Assembly (NCBI RefSeq): GCF_014836325.1
Contig: NZ_JACSQZ010000007.1
Coordinates: 1-64,000 of the forward strand
Direction of reading: 5' to 3'
Length of the DNA stretch: 64,000 bases
From: Clostridium gallinarum
Lineage (GTDB): Bacteria > Bacillota > Clostridia > Clostridiales > Clostridiaceae
Positions 35,004 to 45,030 of this stretch are shown here, one piece after another; position 1 is the stretch's first letter, and each line of letters begins with the position of its first letter. Both the position numbers and the translations under genes were made by a program. The notes under the pieces were generated by a model. That model had not been told where the DNA came from and made no database searches. It saw nothing but the letters and a program-made list of their open reading frames with translations.

Positions 35004-36647
35004 TTATTCTACTGACATTAAGAAATAATATAAAGGTTGTGCTCCTCTATAACATTGAACATCTAAATCTTCATATTTTTCCTCTACTTTTGCTGCAAAT
35101 TCGTTAGCTTCTTCCTCTGAAACATCAGCACCATAGAAAATTGTAATTAATTCACTTTCATCATCTATCATTTCACTAAGAACTTCTTCAGCTACATCAC
35201 AGTATGATGAACCAACTTTCTTAATCTTTCCTTCGATTAATCCAAGCATATTTCCTTCTTTTATTTCTATTCCATCCATTTCTGTATCTCTTACAGCATA
35301 AGTTACAGAGCCTGTTTTAACCATTGACATTGTTTCTTTTAGGCTTTCTTCATTTTCATCTACTTCACTTTCAGGATTAAACATAGTTACACATGTTATA
35401 CCTTGTGGAATAGTAGTTGTTGGAATAACTCTAACATCCTTATCTGAAATTTCTGCTGCTTGATTCGCAGACATTATTATATTCTTGTTATTAGGTAAAA
35501 CAAAGATATGTTCAGCATTTAATTTTGAAATACACTCCATTATATCTTGAGTAGATGGGTTCATAGTTTGCCCACCTTCAATAACATAGTCTACTCCAAG
35601 GTCTTTAAATATATTAGTTATTCCTTCTCCCATTGCAACTGCAACAAAAGCATATTTCTTTTCTTCTGCTTCTATAACTTCTTCTTTATTTTCATTTTTA
35701 AGATTATATTCTTCCTTACTTAGTAAAACTTCTCTATGTTCTTCTCTCATATTATCAATTTTTATCTTTGATAATTCTCCAAGCTTAACAGCTTTTGCTA
35801 ATACAGCCCCTGGATCATTTGTATGAATATGAACCTTTATAACATCTTCATATCCAACTACAACTTGAGAATCTCCCATAGGAATTATATCATCTCTAAA
35901 TTTATCTGCATGACTTGCATCAGCTAAAATTATAAACTCTGTACAATAACCAAATTTAATATCTATATCCTCAGTGCCTTGTGCTCCTTGCATTTTAGCT
36001 TCAGAAGGTTTGATATCTTTAATTTCAGCTTTTATATCATCCTTTAAAGCATCATACATTCCTTTTAAAATTATATATAATCCCATTCCACCTGAATCTA
36101 CAACTTTTGCCTTTTTTAAAGCTGGTAATAATTCTGGAGTTTTGTCAAGCATTACTTTAGCTGCATTTACAACTACATCCATTAAATCTACTATATCTTT
36201 TACATCTGTTTCTATAGCTGCTTCTGATGCTGCTCTTATAACTGAAAGTATTGTACCCTCTGTAGGTCTCATAACAGCTTTATAAGCTGAATTACTACCT
36301 TCTTTAAATGCAATAGCAAGTTCTACTGCATTCACTTCTGTTTTTCCTTCTAATCCTTTAGATATACCTCTTAATATTTGAGAAAGAATAACTCCTGAAT
36401 TTCCTCTTGCTCCCATTAAAGCTCCCTTAGCTAGCTTTTTAGAAGCTTCAGCAATAGATTCAGTATTAAGTCCTTCTATTTCTTTTACAGCTGCCTTAAA
36501 TGTAGCAGACATATTAGTTCCAGTATCACCATCTGGTACTGGGAATACATTTAACGAGTTAACATATTCACTTTCTTCCAACAATCTATTACTAGCATTA
36601 ACAACCATATTGTAAAAATTATGGCCATTTATTGTCTGATATTTCAT
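35004..36647 (-). CDS. fakA: DAK2-domain fatty-acid-kinase-like protein (YloV/FakA family)
   Basis: FakA phosphorylates fatty acids bound to a FakB partner so they can enter phospholipid synthesis. The 547-aa sequence has an N-terminal DAK2 kinase domain with NVFPVPDGDTGTNMS (near residues 34-48) and GARGNSGVILSQILRG near 79-94. A middle domain with KVHIHTNDPG near 268 and a C-terminal domain follow. No FakB gene is in the window. It is coupled to yloU (11-nt gap), with AGGAGG before ATG 36647. Confidence 0.88.
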   Translation of the reverse strand: MKYQTINGHNFYNMVVNASNRLLEESEYVNSLNVFPVPDGDTGTNMSATFKAAVKEIEGLNTESIAEASKKLAKGALMGARGNSGVILSQILRGISKGLEGKTEVNAVELAIAFKEGSNSAYKAVMRPTEGTILSVIRAASEAAIETDVKDIVDLMDVVVNAAKVMLDKTPELLPALKKAKVVDSGGMGLYIILKGMYDALKDDIKAEIKDIKPSEAKMQGAQGTEDIDIKFGYCTEFIILADASHADKFRDDIIPMGDSQVVVGYEDVIKVHIHTNDPGAVLAKAVKLGELSKIKIDNMREEHREVLLSKEEYNLKNENKEEVIEAEEKKYAFVAVAMGEGITNIFKDLGVDYVIEGGQTMNPSTQDIMECISKLNAEHIFVLPNNKNIIMSANQAAEISDKDVRVIPTTTIPQGITCVTMFNPESEVDENEESLKETMSMVKTGSVTYAVRDTEMDGIEIKEGNMLGLIEGKIKKVGSSYCDVAEEVLSEMIDDESELITIFYGADVSEEEANEFAAKVEEKYEDLDVQCYRGAQPLYYFLMSVE

Positions 36648-36658
36648 CTTTTTACCTC

Positions 36659-37006
36659 CTAGACTCTAACTGCTTGAACATTTACTGTAACAGATGAAAC
36701 TTTTAATCCAGTAAAGTTTTCCACACTATAACGTACCTTTTGTATAATATTATTGGCTATTTCAGAAATCTTTGTTCCATATTCAACCATAACATATAAT
36801 TCTACAATTAATTTATCATTATCAAATTTTAATTTTACACCCTTACTTAAATTTTCTATTCTCATTAATTCCCATAGTCCTTCTGTTGCATTCTTGGAAA
36901 CCATACCTACAACACCGTAGCATTCCATTGTTGATAATCCTACTATCTTTGCAAGTACCTCTTCAGAGTAATGTATATTTCCAAGTTCATTTGAATATCC
37001 TACCAT
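36659..37006 (-). CDS. yloU: Asp23/Gls24 family envelope protein (YloU)
   Basis: Small alkaline-shock family protein often linked to the cell envelope and to FakA. The 115-aa sequence has the family pattern GNIHYSEEVLAKIVGLSTMECYGVVGM near residues 8-34 (first part GNIHYSEEVLAKIVG) and a C-terminal SSVTVNVQAVRV. AAGGAGG precedes ATG 37006. Its promoter is divergent from that of rpmB. Confidence 0.93.
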   Translation of the reverse strand: MVGYSNELGNIHYSEEVLAKIVGLSTMECYGVVGMVSKNATEGLWELMRIENLSKGVKLKFDNDKLIVELYVMVEYGTKISEIANNIIQKVRYSVENFTGLKVSSVTVNVQAVRV

Positions 37007-37039
37007 ACAGAATCCTCCTTATAATTATCTATACTCTCT

Positions 37040-37068
37040 ATTTTATATTACTTATATTTATTATTCAA
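37040..37068 (-). promoter_or_regulatory. Promoter of yloU-yloV
   Basis: TTGAAT (37068-37063) and TAAAAT (37045-37040) are separated by 17 nt on the minus strand, about 35 nt upstream of the yloU start. Confidence 0.65.
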
Positions 37069-37104
37069 GTAAATATTACATAGCTATTATATGAAGATAT
37101 CAAT

Positions 37105-37145
37105 ATATATATTAAAATATATATTAAAATATCTATTAAATTTAA
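37105..37145. repeat. Short AT-rich tandem repeat between yloU and rpmB
   Basis: About three imperfect copies of an ATATATTAAAAT-like unit lie in the 260-nt divergent gap between yloU and rpmB. The rest of the gap holds the two promoters and otherwise nothing recognisable. Confidence 0.4.
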
Positions 37146-37182
37146 AATAAAAAAAGTTTTTTCACTTTTTTACTATTTCCCC

Positions 37183-37212
37183 TTGCTTTTCTAAGCATTA
37201 CTATGTTAAAAT
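37183..37212 (+). promoter_or_regulatory. Promoter of rpmB
   Basis: TTGCTT (37183-37188) and TAAAAT (37207-37212) are separated by 18 nt with TG just before the -10. The leader to the GTG start is about 45 nt. Confidence 0.6.
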
Positions 37213-37266
37213 TTAATCTGTCCTATTGAAGAGAAATTATCTTCAAAAACAAGGAGGTGTTTTCAA

Positions 37267-37458
37267 GTGGCAAGAAGATGCGAAGTTTGTAATAAAGGGG
37301 TTGTATCTGGAACTCAATACTCCCACTCACATCGTCAATCAAAGAGAACTTGGGCTCCTAACATAAAGAGAGTAAAGGCTTTAGTTAACGGAACACCAAA
37401 GACAGTTCATGTATGTACAAGATGCCTTAGATCTGGTAAGGTTCAAAGAGCAATATAA
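37267..37458 (+). CDS. rpmB: 50S ribosomal protein L28
   Basis: Large-subunit protein of 63 aa, a zinc-type form with CEVCNKGVVSG near residue 5 and VCTRCLRSGKVQR near 49. The middle YSHSHRQSKRTWAPNIKRV is diagnostic. It starts with GTG at 37267 behind a strong AAGGAGGTG. It stands alone on the plus strand with its own promoter and terminator, facing spoVM-thiN as in Bacillus. Confidence 0.97.
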   Translation: MARRCEVCNKGVVSGTQYSHSHRQSKRTWAPNIKRVKALVNGTPKTVHVCTRCLRSGKVQRAI

Positions 37459-37466
37459 GTTCAAAT

Positions 37467-37500
37467 AAAAAATGCAATTGATTAATCAATTGCATTTTTT
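37467..37500 (+). terminator. Terminator of rpmB
   Basis: A perfect palindrome (AATGCAATTGATT and its complement, centred at 37483/37484) is followed by six T residues on the plus strand. Confidence 0.9.
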
Positions 37501-37535
37501 ATTTTATAAATTAAATTTTTTATTTTTCCTATGTA

Positions 37536-37604
37536 TTACTTCCTTCTAAAAAATTTAATTAAATTAGATAAAAACTTAGGCAGTTTAATAGCTATAATCT
37601 TCAT
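37536..37604 (-). CDS. spoVM: Spore coat micro-protein SpoVM
   Basis: Amphipathic peptide that recognises the convex forespore membrane and anchors the coat ATPase SpoIVA, also encoded in this window. The 22-codon frame starts MKIIAIKLPKFLSNLIK and ends in basic residues. IKLPKFL is the same as in Bacillus SpoVM, and the pattern of hydrophobic and basic residues is kept. GGAGG lies 7 nt before ATG 37604. Its location between thiN and rpmB matches Bacillus exactly. A CATACAAT sequence typical of the sigma-E -10 lies 38 nt upstream of the start. Confidence 0.9.
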   Translation of the reverse strand: MKIIAIKLPKFLSNLIKFFRRK

Positions 37605-37620
37605 ACTTTCCTCCATTAAA

Positions 37621-37671
37621 AATCACTCATCTATTTATTACATTGTATGCAAATAAATAAAATGAGTGATT
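37621..37671 (-). terminator. Long hairpin after thiN
   Basis: A 10-bp perfect stem (37621-37630 with 37662-37671) extended by ATTTATT/AATAAAT is followed by TTTTTAA just before the spoVM ribosome binding site. It probably ends the thiN transcript. Its loop holds the candidate sigma-E -10. Confidence 0.6.
37642..37649 (-). promoter_or_regulatory. Candidate sigma-E -10 element for spoVM
   Basis: CATACAAT on the minus strand equals the Bacillus sigma-E -10 consensus. No good -35 match is seen 13 to 15 nt upstream, so the call rests on the -10 and on the sigma-E control known for Bacillus spoVM. Confidence 0.45.
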
Positions 37672-37676
37672 AATTT

Positions 37677-38312
37677 TTAATCTTTTGTATAAAGAACCAT
37701 TACTATTCCACTATCAAAAGTTATATTTATCTTTTCTTCCATAAATTCGTTTGATGTAGTTAAGCTATCACCTAATTTTAAATTATAATTACTTAAATTA
37801 TATTTAGCTCCATTTATATTAAAATTTTTAACTTCTTCACAATATGCATGGAAAGAAATTGTATCGCCTATATTTCCATATAAGGTTCTAGGCTTATCAA
37901 TTAAAAAAATATAATTATTATCATCTATTACTTTTACTAATATGGATTTTCTAAGCCCCCTTAGCATAAGTCCAAAGTTACTTAGGGAATGATCATACCT
38001 AGTACCAGTAGCTCCTAATAATATTATTTCAGTGGCTCCCTTTTCTACAGCTAAATTATATGCTATTTCTGTATCAGTATAATCCTTTTCTCTTTTAAAT
38101 TTAATTTTCCTTTTAGCTTTATTTTCAAGTGAATTTATTATATTAGCATCAGCTGAATCAAAATCACCTAAAATATAATCAGGAGTAATATTATATTTAT
38201 ATAATACCTCACAGCCTTTATCTGCACCAATTATTAAATTAGCATCTTTAATTTCCTTAAACAATATATCTTTTGAAGGCTCTTTTCCTCCTGATATAAT
38301 AACTGCTTTCAT
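37677..38312 (-). CDS. thiN: Thiamine diphosphokinase
   Basis: Transfers pyrophosphate from ATP to thiamine, giving the active cofactor. The 211-aa protein has GADKGCEVLYKYNITPDYILGDFDS near residues 29-53 (key part DYILGDFDS), KDYTDTEIAYNLA near 77 and LGATGTRYDHSLSN near 99. It starts 4 nt after the rpe stop. It ends the long yicC-to-thiN direction of housekeeping genes before spoVM. Confidence 0.95.
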   Translation of the reverse strand: MKAVIISGGKEPSKDILFKEIKDANLIIGADKGCEVLYKYNITPDYILGDFDSADANIINSLENKAKRKIKFKREKDYTDTEIAYNLAVEKGATEIILLGATGTRYDHSLSNFGLMLRGLRKSILVKVIDDNNYIFLIDKPRTLYGNIGDTISFHAYCEEVKNFNINGAKYNLSNYNLKLGDSLTTSNEFMEEKINITFDSGIVMVLYTKD

Positions 38313-38316
38313 TTTA

Positions 38317-38961
38317 TTAACCTCTTATTGCTTCTATATTTTCCTTAAGATTTCCATCTCTAAATATAGCAGAACCCGCTACTAAAACATTTGCCCCTGC
38401 TTCGATTATAGACTTAGAGTTATTTTTATCAACTCCTCCATCTACTTCTATAAGCAAATCTTTATTTTTATTTAAACTCATTTCCTTAACTTCTTTAATT
38501 TTATTTAAAGAGTATGGAATAAACTTCTGTCCTCCAAAGCCTGGATTAACTGACATGATTAAAACTAAATCTAATTTTTCAATTATATCATTTAATACCC
38601 ATGTTGGAGTTCCAGGATTTAATGAAACTCCTGCCTTAATTCCTTTTGACTTTATGTATTCAATTGCTCTATCTATATGTTTTTCTGATTCATAATGTAT
38701 AGTTATTATATCAGCACCAGCTTCAATAAAATCATCTATGTATCTTGATGGATTTTCTATCATTAGATGAACATCAAAAATCTTTTCTGTTTTATTTCTA
38801 ATTGATTTTATTACAGGTAATCCAAAGCTTATATTAGGAACAAAGTTTCCATCCATTACATCTATATGAATAAAATCTGCTCCTGCCTTATCTACATTTA
38901 TAACATCTTCTCCTAACTTCGAAAAATCAGCTGATAGTATTGATGGTGATATTTTTACCAT
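38317..38961 (-). CDS. rpe: Ribulose-phosphate 3-epimerase
   Basis: Interconverts ribulose 5-phosphate and xylulose 5-phosphate in the pentose phosphate pathway. The 214-aa TIM barrel shows [17 protein letters not shown] at the start, [16 protein letters not shown] near residues 32-47, the metal-binding His/Asp set, and [12 protein letters not shown] near 138. Its start overlaps the rsgA end by 7 nt, a conserved prkC-rsgA-rpe-thiN arrangement. Confidence 0.97.
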   Translation of the reverse strand: MVKISPSILSADFSKLGEDVINVDKAGADFIHIDVMDGNFVPNISFGLPVIKSIRNKTEKIFDVHLMIENPSRYIDDFIEAGADIITIHYESEKHIDRAIEYIKSKGIKAGVSLNPGTPTWVLNDIIEKLDLVLIMSVNPGFGGQKFIPYSLNKIKEVKEMSLNKNKDLLIEVDGGVDKNNSKSIIEAGANVLVAGSAIFRDGNLKENIEAIRG

Positions 38962-39824
38962 TTGTACTTTTCCCCCTCTTGTAGTTCTTCTAATATTCTA
39001 ATATAAAAATTATATCTATATTCATTTATTTCACCTTCACTTAATGCTTTTTTAACTGCACATTGTGGTTCTTTATTATGAAGGCATCCTCTAAATTTAC
39101 AACTATGATTATATTCTTCAAATTCCGGGAAACTATATCTAAGATTTTCTTTATCCATAAAACTAATATCTATATTTGAAAATCCTGGGCTATCAACTAA
39201 ATAGCCTTCCTCAATTTCAATAAGCTCACTATGTCTTGTTGTATGCTTTCCTCTACCTATTTTCTCTGATACAGAACCTGTCTCCATATGAGTTCTATTT
39301 ATAAGTGTATTTATAAGTGTTGATTTTCCAGCTCCAGAAGGACCACATAAAACTGTTTCCTCTCCTTTTAACCTTTCCTTAAGCATATCTATTCCTATTC
39401 CCTCTTTAGCGTTTATAAATAAAACATCATATCCTATATCATTAATTTTATTTTTTATTTCTTCTCTTTCTTTTTCACTTGCTAAATCTACTTTATTTAA
39501 ACATACTATTGCTTTTATATTATTATATTCACATAAAATTAAAAATCTATTTAAAAGATCGAAATTTATATCTGGATTTTTTATTGCAAATACCACAAAA
39601 GCCTGAGTAACATTTGCAACTGTAGGTCTTATTAATTCTGAAGTTCTATCAAATATCTCTTCAATTACACCTTTTCCATTAGAAACATTAATAAGAACAT
39701 TATCACCAACCATAGGTTTCATATCCTTATGTCTAAATTTCCCTCTAGCTTTACATTCTATAATTTCATCTTTAGTTTTAACATAGTAAAACCCACCGAT
39801 ACCTTTTATTATTTTTCCTTCCAT
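38955..39824 (-). CDS. rsgA: Ribosome small-subunit GTPase RsgA
   Basis: Circularly permuted GTPase that checks late 30S assembly. The 289-aa sequence has an N-terminal OB fold, G4 CLNKVDLAS near residues 116-124, G1 [15 protein letters not shown] near 162-176, and DSPGFSNID near 214. A C-terminal zinc motif ([20 protein letters not shown] near 249-268) is also present. GGAGG precedes ATG 39824. A terminator separates it from prkC, so it probably has its own promoter in the 73-nt gap, although none is strong. Confidence 0.96.
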   Translation of the reverse strand: MEGKIIKGIGGFYYVKTKDEIIECKARGKFRHKDMKPMVGDNVLINVSNGKGVIEEIFDRTSELIRPTVANVTQAFVVFAIKNPDINFDLLNRFLILCEYNNIKAIVCLNKVDLASEKEREEIKNKINDIGYDVLFINAKEGIGIDMLKERLKGEETVLCGPSGAGKSTLINTLINRTHMETGSVSEKIGRGKHTTRHSELIEIEEGYLVDSPGFSNIDISFMDKENLRYSFPEFEEYNHSCKFRGCLHNKEPQCAVKKALSEGEINEYRYNFYIRILEELQEGEKYKW

Positions 39825-39897
39825 AATTCCTCCAAATATTTTTATCTTTATATTTATAATAAACAGATTACAATAAAAAATGCAAATATTTTTTCAC

Positions 39898-39924
39898 AAA
39901 AAAGAATCAGCTTAAAGCTGATTC
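39898..39924 (-). terminator. Terminator after prkC
   Basis: A 9-bp perfect stem (39904-39912 with 39916-39924) is followed by a six-base T run on the minus strand, 2 nt past the prkC stop. Confidence 0.9.
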
Positions 39925-39926
39925 CT

Positions 39927-41924
39927 TTAGTTATTATTCCCATTATTATTTTCAGAACCGTTATGCCCACTATTATTTCCAGCACTATTTCCATTATTAT
40001 TTTGAGGATTTTCTGATTCTACTTTTTTAGTGTTTATAGTAATGGTTCCACCTTTTTCAACCTTCTCTGTAAAACCTGTAACTATTGCATCATCTTGATT
40101 AGGTCCATTTACCTCTACTTTAAATCCAGCACCTTCAGCTCTAGACTTAGCCACTATAAGAGTTTGATTTTCAGCTAATCCAACTTCATTTCTAATATCA
40201 ACTAGAGGCACTTCATATTTTCCTACTGTTATTGTAACAGTAGCTCCTTCTTGTAACTTCTTTCCCTGATTATCTTGAGATAGCACTATACCATCTTTAG
40301 ATTCATCATGTGTTACTTCTTCAATAACTTTAACCTCAAAGCCTTTTAATGCTTCCTTTGCATCAGCTAATGTCTTATCTATTACATTTGCAACATCTAT
40401 GAATTTAGTTTCTGGCCCTTTACTAATTACTATATTTATTTCAGTATTTTTGCTTATCTTTGTTCCAGCTGCTGGATTTTGTCTTATAAAATATCCTACT
40501 TCAATAGTATCATTATACTCTTCAGTTATAATATAATTATTTAATCCCTTAGACTTTAAAGTTTGCTCAATTGTTGTTTTTTCATAATTTCTAACATCAG
40601 GCATATCTATTTGCTCTTCTCCAGCTGATACTATAACATTTATTACAGTTCCTTTTTTAACCTTCATACCTGCCTTAGGATCTGTTTCTAATATAGTATT
40701 TTCTGGTTTATCACTTTTCTCAGTAGTCTTAATCTCTAGCTTAAGACCTAAAGCTTCAAATTGCTTTTTAGCATCATCAAACTTACTTCCAACTATATTA
40801 GGAACCTCTATCTCTTTGCTATTACCAGTTCCCCCTGCTAAGAAAAATCCTACAGAACCTAAAATTAATATTATTAAAATAACCCCAATAGATATTAATA
40901 TTTTCTTTAAAGTTTTTTTATTATTTTTCTTCTTAGGTTTATCCTCATAATCATCATCAAAATCTTCATCATATTCATCATCAAAATCTTCATCATCATA
41001 ATAATCATCTTCTGCCTTAGAAATATTAGATGACTTTATTGTATTTATAGGTGCCATTATAATTGTGTTATCATTATTATTAATATTATCTCCAATTATA
41101 ATATCAGGATTCTCTTGGATTTTTTGTAAATCTTGAATTATTTCCTTAGCATTTTGATATCTCTTTATCGGCTCTTTTTTAATTGCTTTAAGTATTAATT
41201 TATTTAAGCTATCTGGAATAGCACTATTTATATTTTTAGGTGGAACTGGCTCTTCTTGTAAATGCTTTAAAGCAACAGTAACTGGCGAGTCGCCTTCAAA
41301 GGGTAACCTTCCTGTTACCATTTCATATAACACTATTCCAAATGAATATATATCAGATCTAAAATCTATATATGTTCCCTTTGCCTGCTCCGGTGAAAGA
41401 TAATGAGCTGAACCAATAATACTTGTAGTATTAGTTATTGTTTGAGAGTCAGTAGATTTAGCTATCCCAAAATCTGTAACCTTTACTTCACCTGCTTCTG
41501 TAACTAAAATATTTTGCGGCTTTATATCCCTATGAATTATATTATTTCTATGTGCACAGTCTAATGCTTTTGCTATTTGAAGAGCTATTTTTATAGCAGT
41601 AGTATAACTAAGCTTTCCACTATAATTAATTAACTCTTTTAAAGTTTTTCCGCTTACATATTCCATTACTATATAATCTATATCTTCTTGAGTTCCAACA
41701 TCTAGTATATTTACTATATTAGTATCTGATAAATTTGCAATGGCAGTTGCTTCTCTCTTAAATTTTTGGGCTATTTCCTCATTGTCTGCAAATTGCTTTT
41801 TTAATATTTTTACTGCCACAAATCTATTTAGCTTATTACATTTTGCTTTATAGACTTCAGACATTCCGCCCTCCCCTATTTTTTCAAGAAGTTCATATCT
41901 ACCACCTAAAATAATTCCGTTCAT
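39927..41924 (-). CDS. prkC: PASTA-domain serine/threonine protein kinase
   Basis: Membrane kinase that senses muropeptides or lipid II, controlling envelope growth and, in Bacillus, spore germination. The 665-aa protein has a kinase domain (residues 1-270: GEGGMSEVYKA, IIHRDIKPQNIL, DFGIAKS). An acidic Asp/Glu-rich linker then a lysine patch, one membrane helix near 350-370, and four extracellular PASTA repeats (about 375-640) follow. The tail is rich in Asn and Gly. A TTG at 41942 is in frame, but GGAGGAGAGG places the start at ATG 41924, 1 nt after the prpC stop. Confidence 0.96.
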   Translation of the reverse strand: MNGIILGGRYELLEKIGEGGMSEVYKAKCNKLNRFVAVKILKKQFADNEEIAQKFKREATAIANLSDTNIVNILDVGTQEDIDYIVMEYVSGKTLKELINYSGKLSYTTAIKIALQIAKALDCAHRNNIIHRDIKPQNILVTEAGEVKVTDFGIAKSTDSQTITNTTSIIGSAHYLSPEQAKGTYIDFRSDIYSFGIVLYEMVTGRLPFEGDSPVTVALKHLQEEPVPPKNINSAIPDSLNKLILKAIKKEPIKRYQNAKEIIQDLQKIQENPDIIIGDNINNNDNTIIMAPINTIKSSNISKAEDDYYDDEDFDDEYDEDFDDDYEDKPKKKNNKKTLKKILISIGVILIILILGSVGFFLAGGTGNSKEIEVPNIVGSKFDDAKKQFEALGLKLEIKTTEKSDKPENTILETDPKAGMKVKKGTVINVIVSAGEEQIDMPDVRNYEKTTIEQTLKSKGLNNYIITEEYNDTIEVGYFIRQNPAAGTKISKNTEINIVISKGPETKFIDVANVIDKTLADAKEALKGFEVKVIEEVTHDESKDGIVLSQDNQGKKLQEGATVTITVGKYEVPLVDIRNEVGLAENQTLIVAKSRAEGAGFKVEVNGPNQDDAIVTGFTEKVEKGGTITINTKKVESENPQNNNGNSAGNNSGHNGSENNNGNNN

Positions 41925-41925
41925 A

Positions 41926-42651
41926 TTACACCTCTCCTCCAAATAACATTACTGTTATATTGTCTCTTCCACCATTAAACTTAGCACTTTCTATAAGTTT
42001 TTCACAAATATTTTGTATTTCTTTTTCTTCAATATCAAAATTTAATACATTTTCCAAATTAATTTCGTTAGTAAGCCCATCACTACACATTAAGAAAAAT
42101 TCAAATTTACTTTTTCCCACTTCAAATAAATCAACTTTCACATCCTCTTCTGTACCAACAGCTCTTGTAATAACATTTTTTTGAGGATGATTAATTGCTT
42201 GCTCTTTTGAAATACTTCCACAATCTAAAAGTTCTTGTACTAAAGAATGATCTTTAGTTATTTTTGTAATCTTTCTATCCTTTATTCCAAAGCAGGAGCT
42301 ATCCCCAATATTAGCTACCACACTTATTTCTTTTGTTATAAGACATGCTACTAAAGTAGTGCCCATCCCATTATAAGTATCTGAGCAATGAGATAAATTA
42401 TATACCTTTAAATTAGCATATTTCATAGCTTTTTCTAATAAATCTTTATGGTTATAAAGATTTATATTTTCTTTTATATATTTTATAAGAGCTTTAGAGG
42501 CCGTTTTGCTTGCAATTTCACCTGCATTATGACCTCCCATCCCATCTGCTAAAACATAAATCTTATAATTATCATCTTCATAATACTCAGCATAATCCTC
42601 ATTTAAGGTTCTTATATTACCTAAATCACTTTTTATACCAGTCACCAACAC
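41926..42651 (-). CDS. prpC: PP2C-type serine/threonine phosphatase
   Basis: Reverses PrkC phosphorylation. The 241-aa protein has the PP2C metal motifs VLADGMGGHNAGEIAS (near residues 33-48), VANIGDSSCFG near 116-126, and SDGLTNEI and GGRDNITVM near 228. Three candidate start codons lie together (GTG 42651, TTG 42648, GTG 42645) behind GAGGAG, so the exact N-terminus is uncertain by two residues. It lies between rlmN (8-nt gap) and prkC. Confidence 0.95.
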   Translation of the reverse strand: MLVTGIKSDLGNIRTLNEDYAEYYEDDNYKIYVLADGMGGHNAGEIASKTASKALIKYIKENINLYNHKDLLEKAMKYANLKVYNLSHCSDTYNGMGTTLVACLITKEISVVANIGDSSCFGIKDRKITKITKDHSLVQELLDCGSISKEQAINHPQKNVITRAVGTEEDVKVDLFEVGKSKFEFFLMCSDGLTNEINLENVLNFDIEEKEIQNICEKLIESAKFNGGRDNITVMLFGGEV

Positions 42652-42659
42652 CCACTCCT

Positions 42660-43691
42660 CTAATTTTTAGTCTTTAAGAAGTTTCTCCTTAATTGACCGC
42701 AAGCAGCATTTATATCATTACCCATTTCTCTTCTTACTGTAACATCTAAACCATGTTCACTTACAATTTTCTCAAATTCTTCTATAGTTTTCTTAGAAGG
42801 TCTTTTTAAAGTGTTTTCTTTTATTTCATTTACAGGTATTAAATTAATATGACATTGTCTTCCCTTTAATAATTTGGATAAAGATTTTGCATCTTCCTTT
42901 CCATCATTAACTCCAGATACTAAAGAATATTCAAAAGTTATACGTCTACCTGTCTTTTCAAAATAATAATCACAAGCTTCTAAAATTTCTTTAATAGAAT
43001 ATTTATTAGCTATAGGCATTATTTGCCTTCTTTTCTCATCACTAAAAGCATGAAGTGATATTGCTAATGTAATACTATATCCCTTATCTGCTAATTCATA
43101 AATCTTAGGCACAATACCACAAGTAGAAAGTGTTATATGTCTTTGACCTATATTAAGTCCATAATCAGCATTAACTAAATCTAAAAACTTAGTTACATTG
43201 TCATAATTATCTAAAGGTTCTCCACTTCCCATTAATACTATATTAGAAATTCTTTCACCTAGAACCTTTTGAGCAACTATTACTTCTGATAATATTTCTC
43301 CTGCTGTTAAGTTTCTAACTCTACCTTCTAAAGTTGAAGCACAAAACTTACATCCCATTCTACAACCAATTTGAGTAGAAATACATATAGAATTACCATA
43401 TTTATATTTCATAATAACACTTTCAATTATATTTCCATCTTTAAATGCAAATAATATCTTTTTTGTTCCATCTAAAGTTGATTCATATTCTTCTACAACT
43501 TCTGGAACTCCTATGTAAAAATTCTCCTTCATCTTTTCTATTAAAGACTTTGGTAAATTTTTCATATCATCAAATTCCCAAACATTTTTATAAATCCACG
43601 AAAAAATTTGCTTAGCTCTAAAAGCACTTTCTCCATTTTCTTTCATCCACACTGAAATTTCGTCTAAATTGTAATCTAAAATATTTTCCAT
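42660..43691 (-). CDS. rlmN: 23S rRNA/tRNA adenine-C2-methyltransferase RlmN
   Basis: Radical SAM enzyme methylating A2503 of 23S rRNA and A37 of some tRNAs. The 343-aa protein carries the cluster motif [10 protein letters not shown] near residues 108-117, [13 protein letters not shown] near 158, and the C-terminal methyl-carrying Cys region [11 protein letters not shown] near 328. AGGTGAT precedes ATG 43691. It lies between rsmB (8-nt gap) and prpC. Confidence 0.97.
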   Translation of the reverse strand: MENILDYNLDEISVWMKENGESAFRAKQIFSWIYKNVWEFDDMKNLPKSLIEKMKENFYIGVPEVVEEYESTLDGTKKILFAFKDGNIIESVIMKYKYGNSICISTQIGCRMGCKFCASTLEGRVRNLTAGEILSEVIVAQKVLGERISNIVLMGSGEPLDNYDNVTKFLDLVNADYGLNIGQRHITLSTCGIVPKIYELADKGYSITLAISLHAFSDEKRRQIMPIANKYSIKEILEACDYYFEKTGRRITFEYSLVSGVNDGKEDAKSLSKLLKGRQCHINLIPVNEIKENTLKRPSKKTIEEFEKIVSEHGLDVTVRREMGNDINAACGQLRRNFLKTKN

Positions 43692-43699
43692 TATATCAC

Positions 43700-45019
43700 C
43701 TATTTTATCTTCTTTATTTTTGCTATAAAGAAACCATCCATGGAATCATTCGGTAATATAGTTAAACTTTTATCTGCATTATATATGAAATTATTATTAT
43801 TTCCGATATATATTTTTTCTATTTCAGCATCTTTATGTTTATCTAAAAACCATTTTATATTTTCTTCATTTTCTTCTTTATTAAGAGTACATGTAGAATA
43901 AATCATTATTCCATTCGGTTTTAAATATTGCCATGCATTCTCCATAATATTTCTTTGTATTTCAATTAAATCTCTTAATTGTTGTCTTGTTTTATTCCAT
44001 TTTATTTCAGGTTTCTTTCTAATTATACCAAGACCTGAACAAGGTACATCTATTAAGACCTTATCTCCATAGCTAATATATTCGCTATTAAGTTTAGTCG
44101 CATCCATTTCTTTACATACAATATTACTTAATCCTAATCTTTTAGCATTTTCCTCAATTAAAGATAATTTATTTTCATGTAAATCAAATGCTAGAACTTC
44201 CCCTGTATCTCCTAACAATTCAGCTATATGAGTAGTTTTACCACCTGGAGCTGCGCATAAATCTAAAACCTTATCTCCTTCTTTTAACTCTAATAAAGGA
44301 GCTACTAACATAGCGCTTTCATCTTGAACTGTAATAAGTCCTTCTTTAAACACTTCGTTATTTTCTACTCCTTTTCCCCCTTTAATTGTTATAGCCTCTG
44401 GACAAGCATATCCCTCTTCTATGTCATATCCTATTTGCTCTAATTTTTCATAAACTTCGTCATACTCACCTTTAAATTCATTTACTCTTACAGTAACTTT
44501 TGGTGTTTCATTTAGACCAGCCATTATTTTTTTTGTTCTTTCTTCACCATATTGCTTTATAAAAAGTCTTATCATCCATGGCTCAAAAGAAAACTTATAT
44601 GCAATTTCATCTATTCTATTTCCTGGAACCATTATTTCTTTTTCATCTTTAATATAGTTTCTTAAAATACCATTAACAAGTTTTGAAGCTTCAATAGAAA
44701 CTTCTTTTGCTTCCTCTACAGCTTCATTACATGCTGCATATTCTGGTATCTTATCTAAAAAATACATTTGATAAATTGCAACTCTTAATATATTTAATAC
44801 AGTTTTATCTATTAATTTTATATCTTTAACAAAATTTCCTATTAGCACATCTAAAGTTCTTTTTCTTCTTAAAGTTCCATAAACTATTTCTGTAATAAGT
44901 CCCTTATCCTTCTCTTCTATATCATCTCTATTTAATTCTTTTGATAAAACTAAATTTGAATAAGCTCCTTCTTCTAATACTCTTTGTATTATTTGTCTTG
45001 CAAGTTTTCTACTATTCAT
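43700..45019 (-). CDS. rsmB: 16S rRNA (cytosine-967-C5)-methyltransferase RsmB
   Basis: The 439-aa protein joins an N-terminal NusB-like RNA-binding domain (residues 1-130) to a C-terminal methyltransferase. The latter has [19 protein letters not shown] near 254, the catalytic cysteine in [16 protein letters not shown] near 324, and the second [11 protein letters not shown] near 377. AGAGGTAG precedes ATG 45019. It continues the fmt-peptidase-rsmB-rlmN order. Confidence 0.96.
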   Translation of the reverse strand: MNSRKLARQIIQRVLEEGAYSNLVLSKELNRDDIEEKDKGLITEIVYGTLRRKRTLDVLIGNFVKDIKLIDKTVLNILRVAIYQMYFLDKIPEYAACNEAVEEAKEVSIEASKLVNGILRNYIKDEKEIMVPGNRIDEIAYKFSFEPWMIRLFIKQYGEERTKKIMAGLNETPKVTVRVNEFKGEYDEVYEKLEQIGYDIEEGYACPEAITIKGGKGVENNEVFKEGLITVQDESAMLVAPLLELKEGDKVLDLCAAPGGKTTHIAELLGDTGEVLAFDLHENKLSLIEENAKRLGLSNIVCKEMDATKLNSEYISYGDKVLIDVPCSGLGIIRKKPEIKWNKTRQQLRDLIEIQRNIMENAWQYLKPNGIMIYSTCTLNKEENEENIKWFLDKHKDAEIEKIYIGNNNNFIYNADKSLTILPNDSMDGFFIAKIKKIK

Positions 45020-45030
45020 ACTTCTACCTC

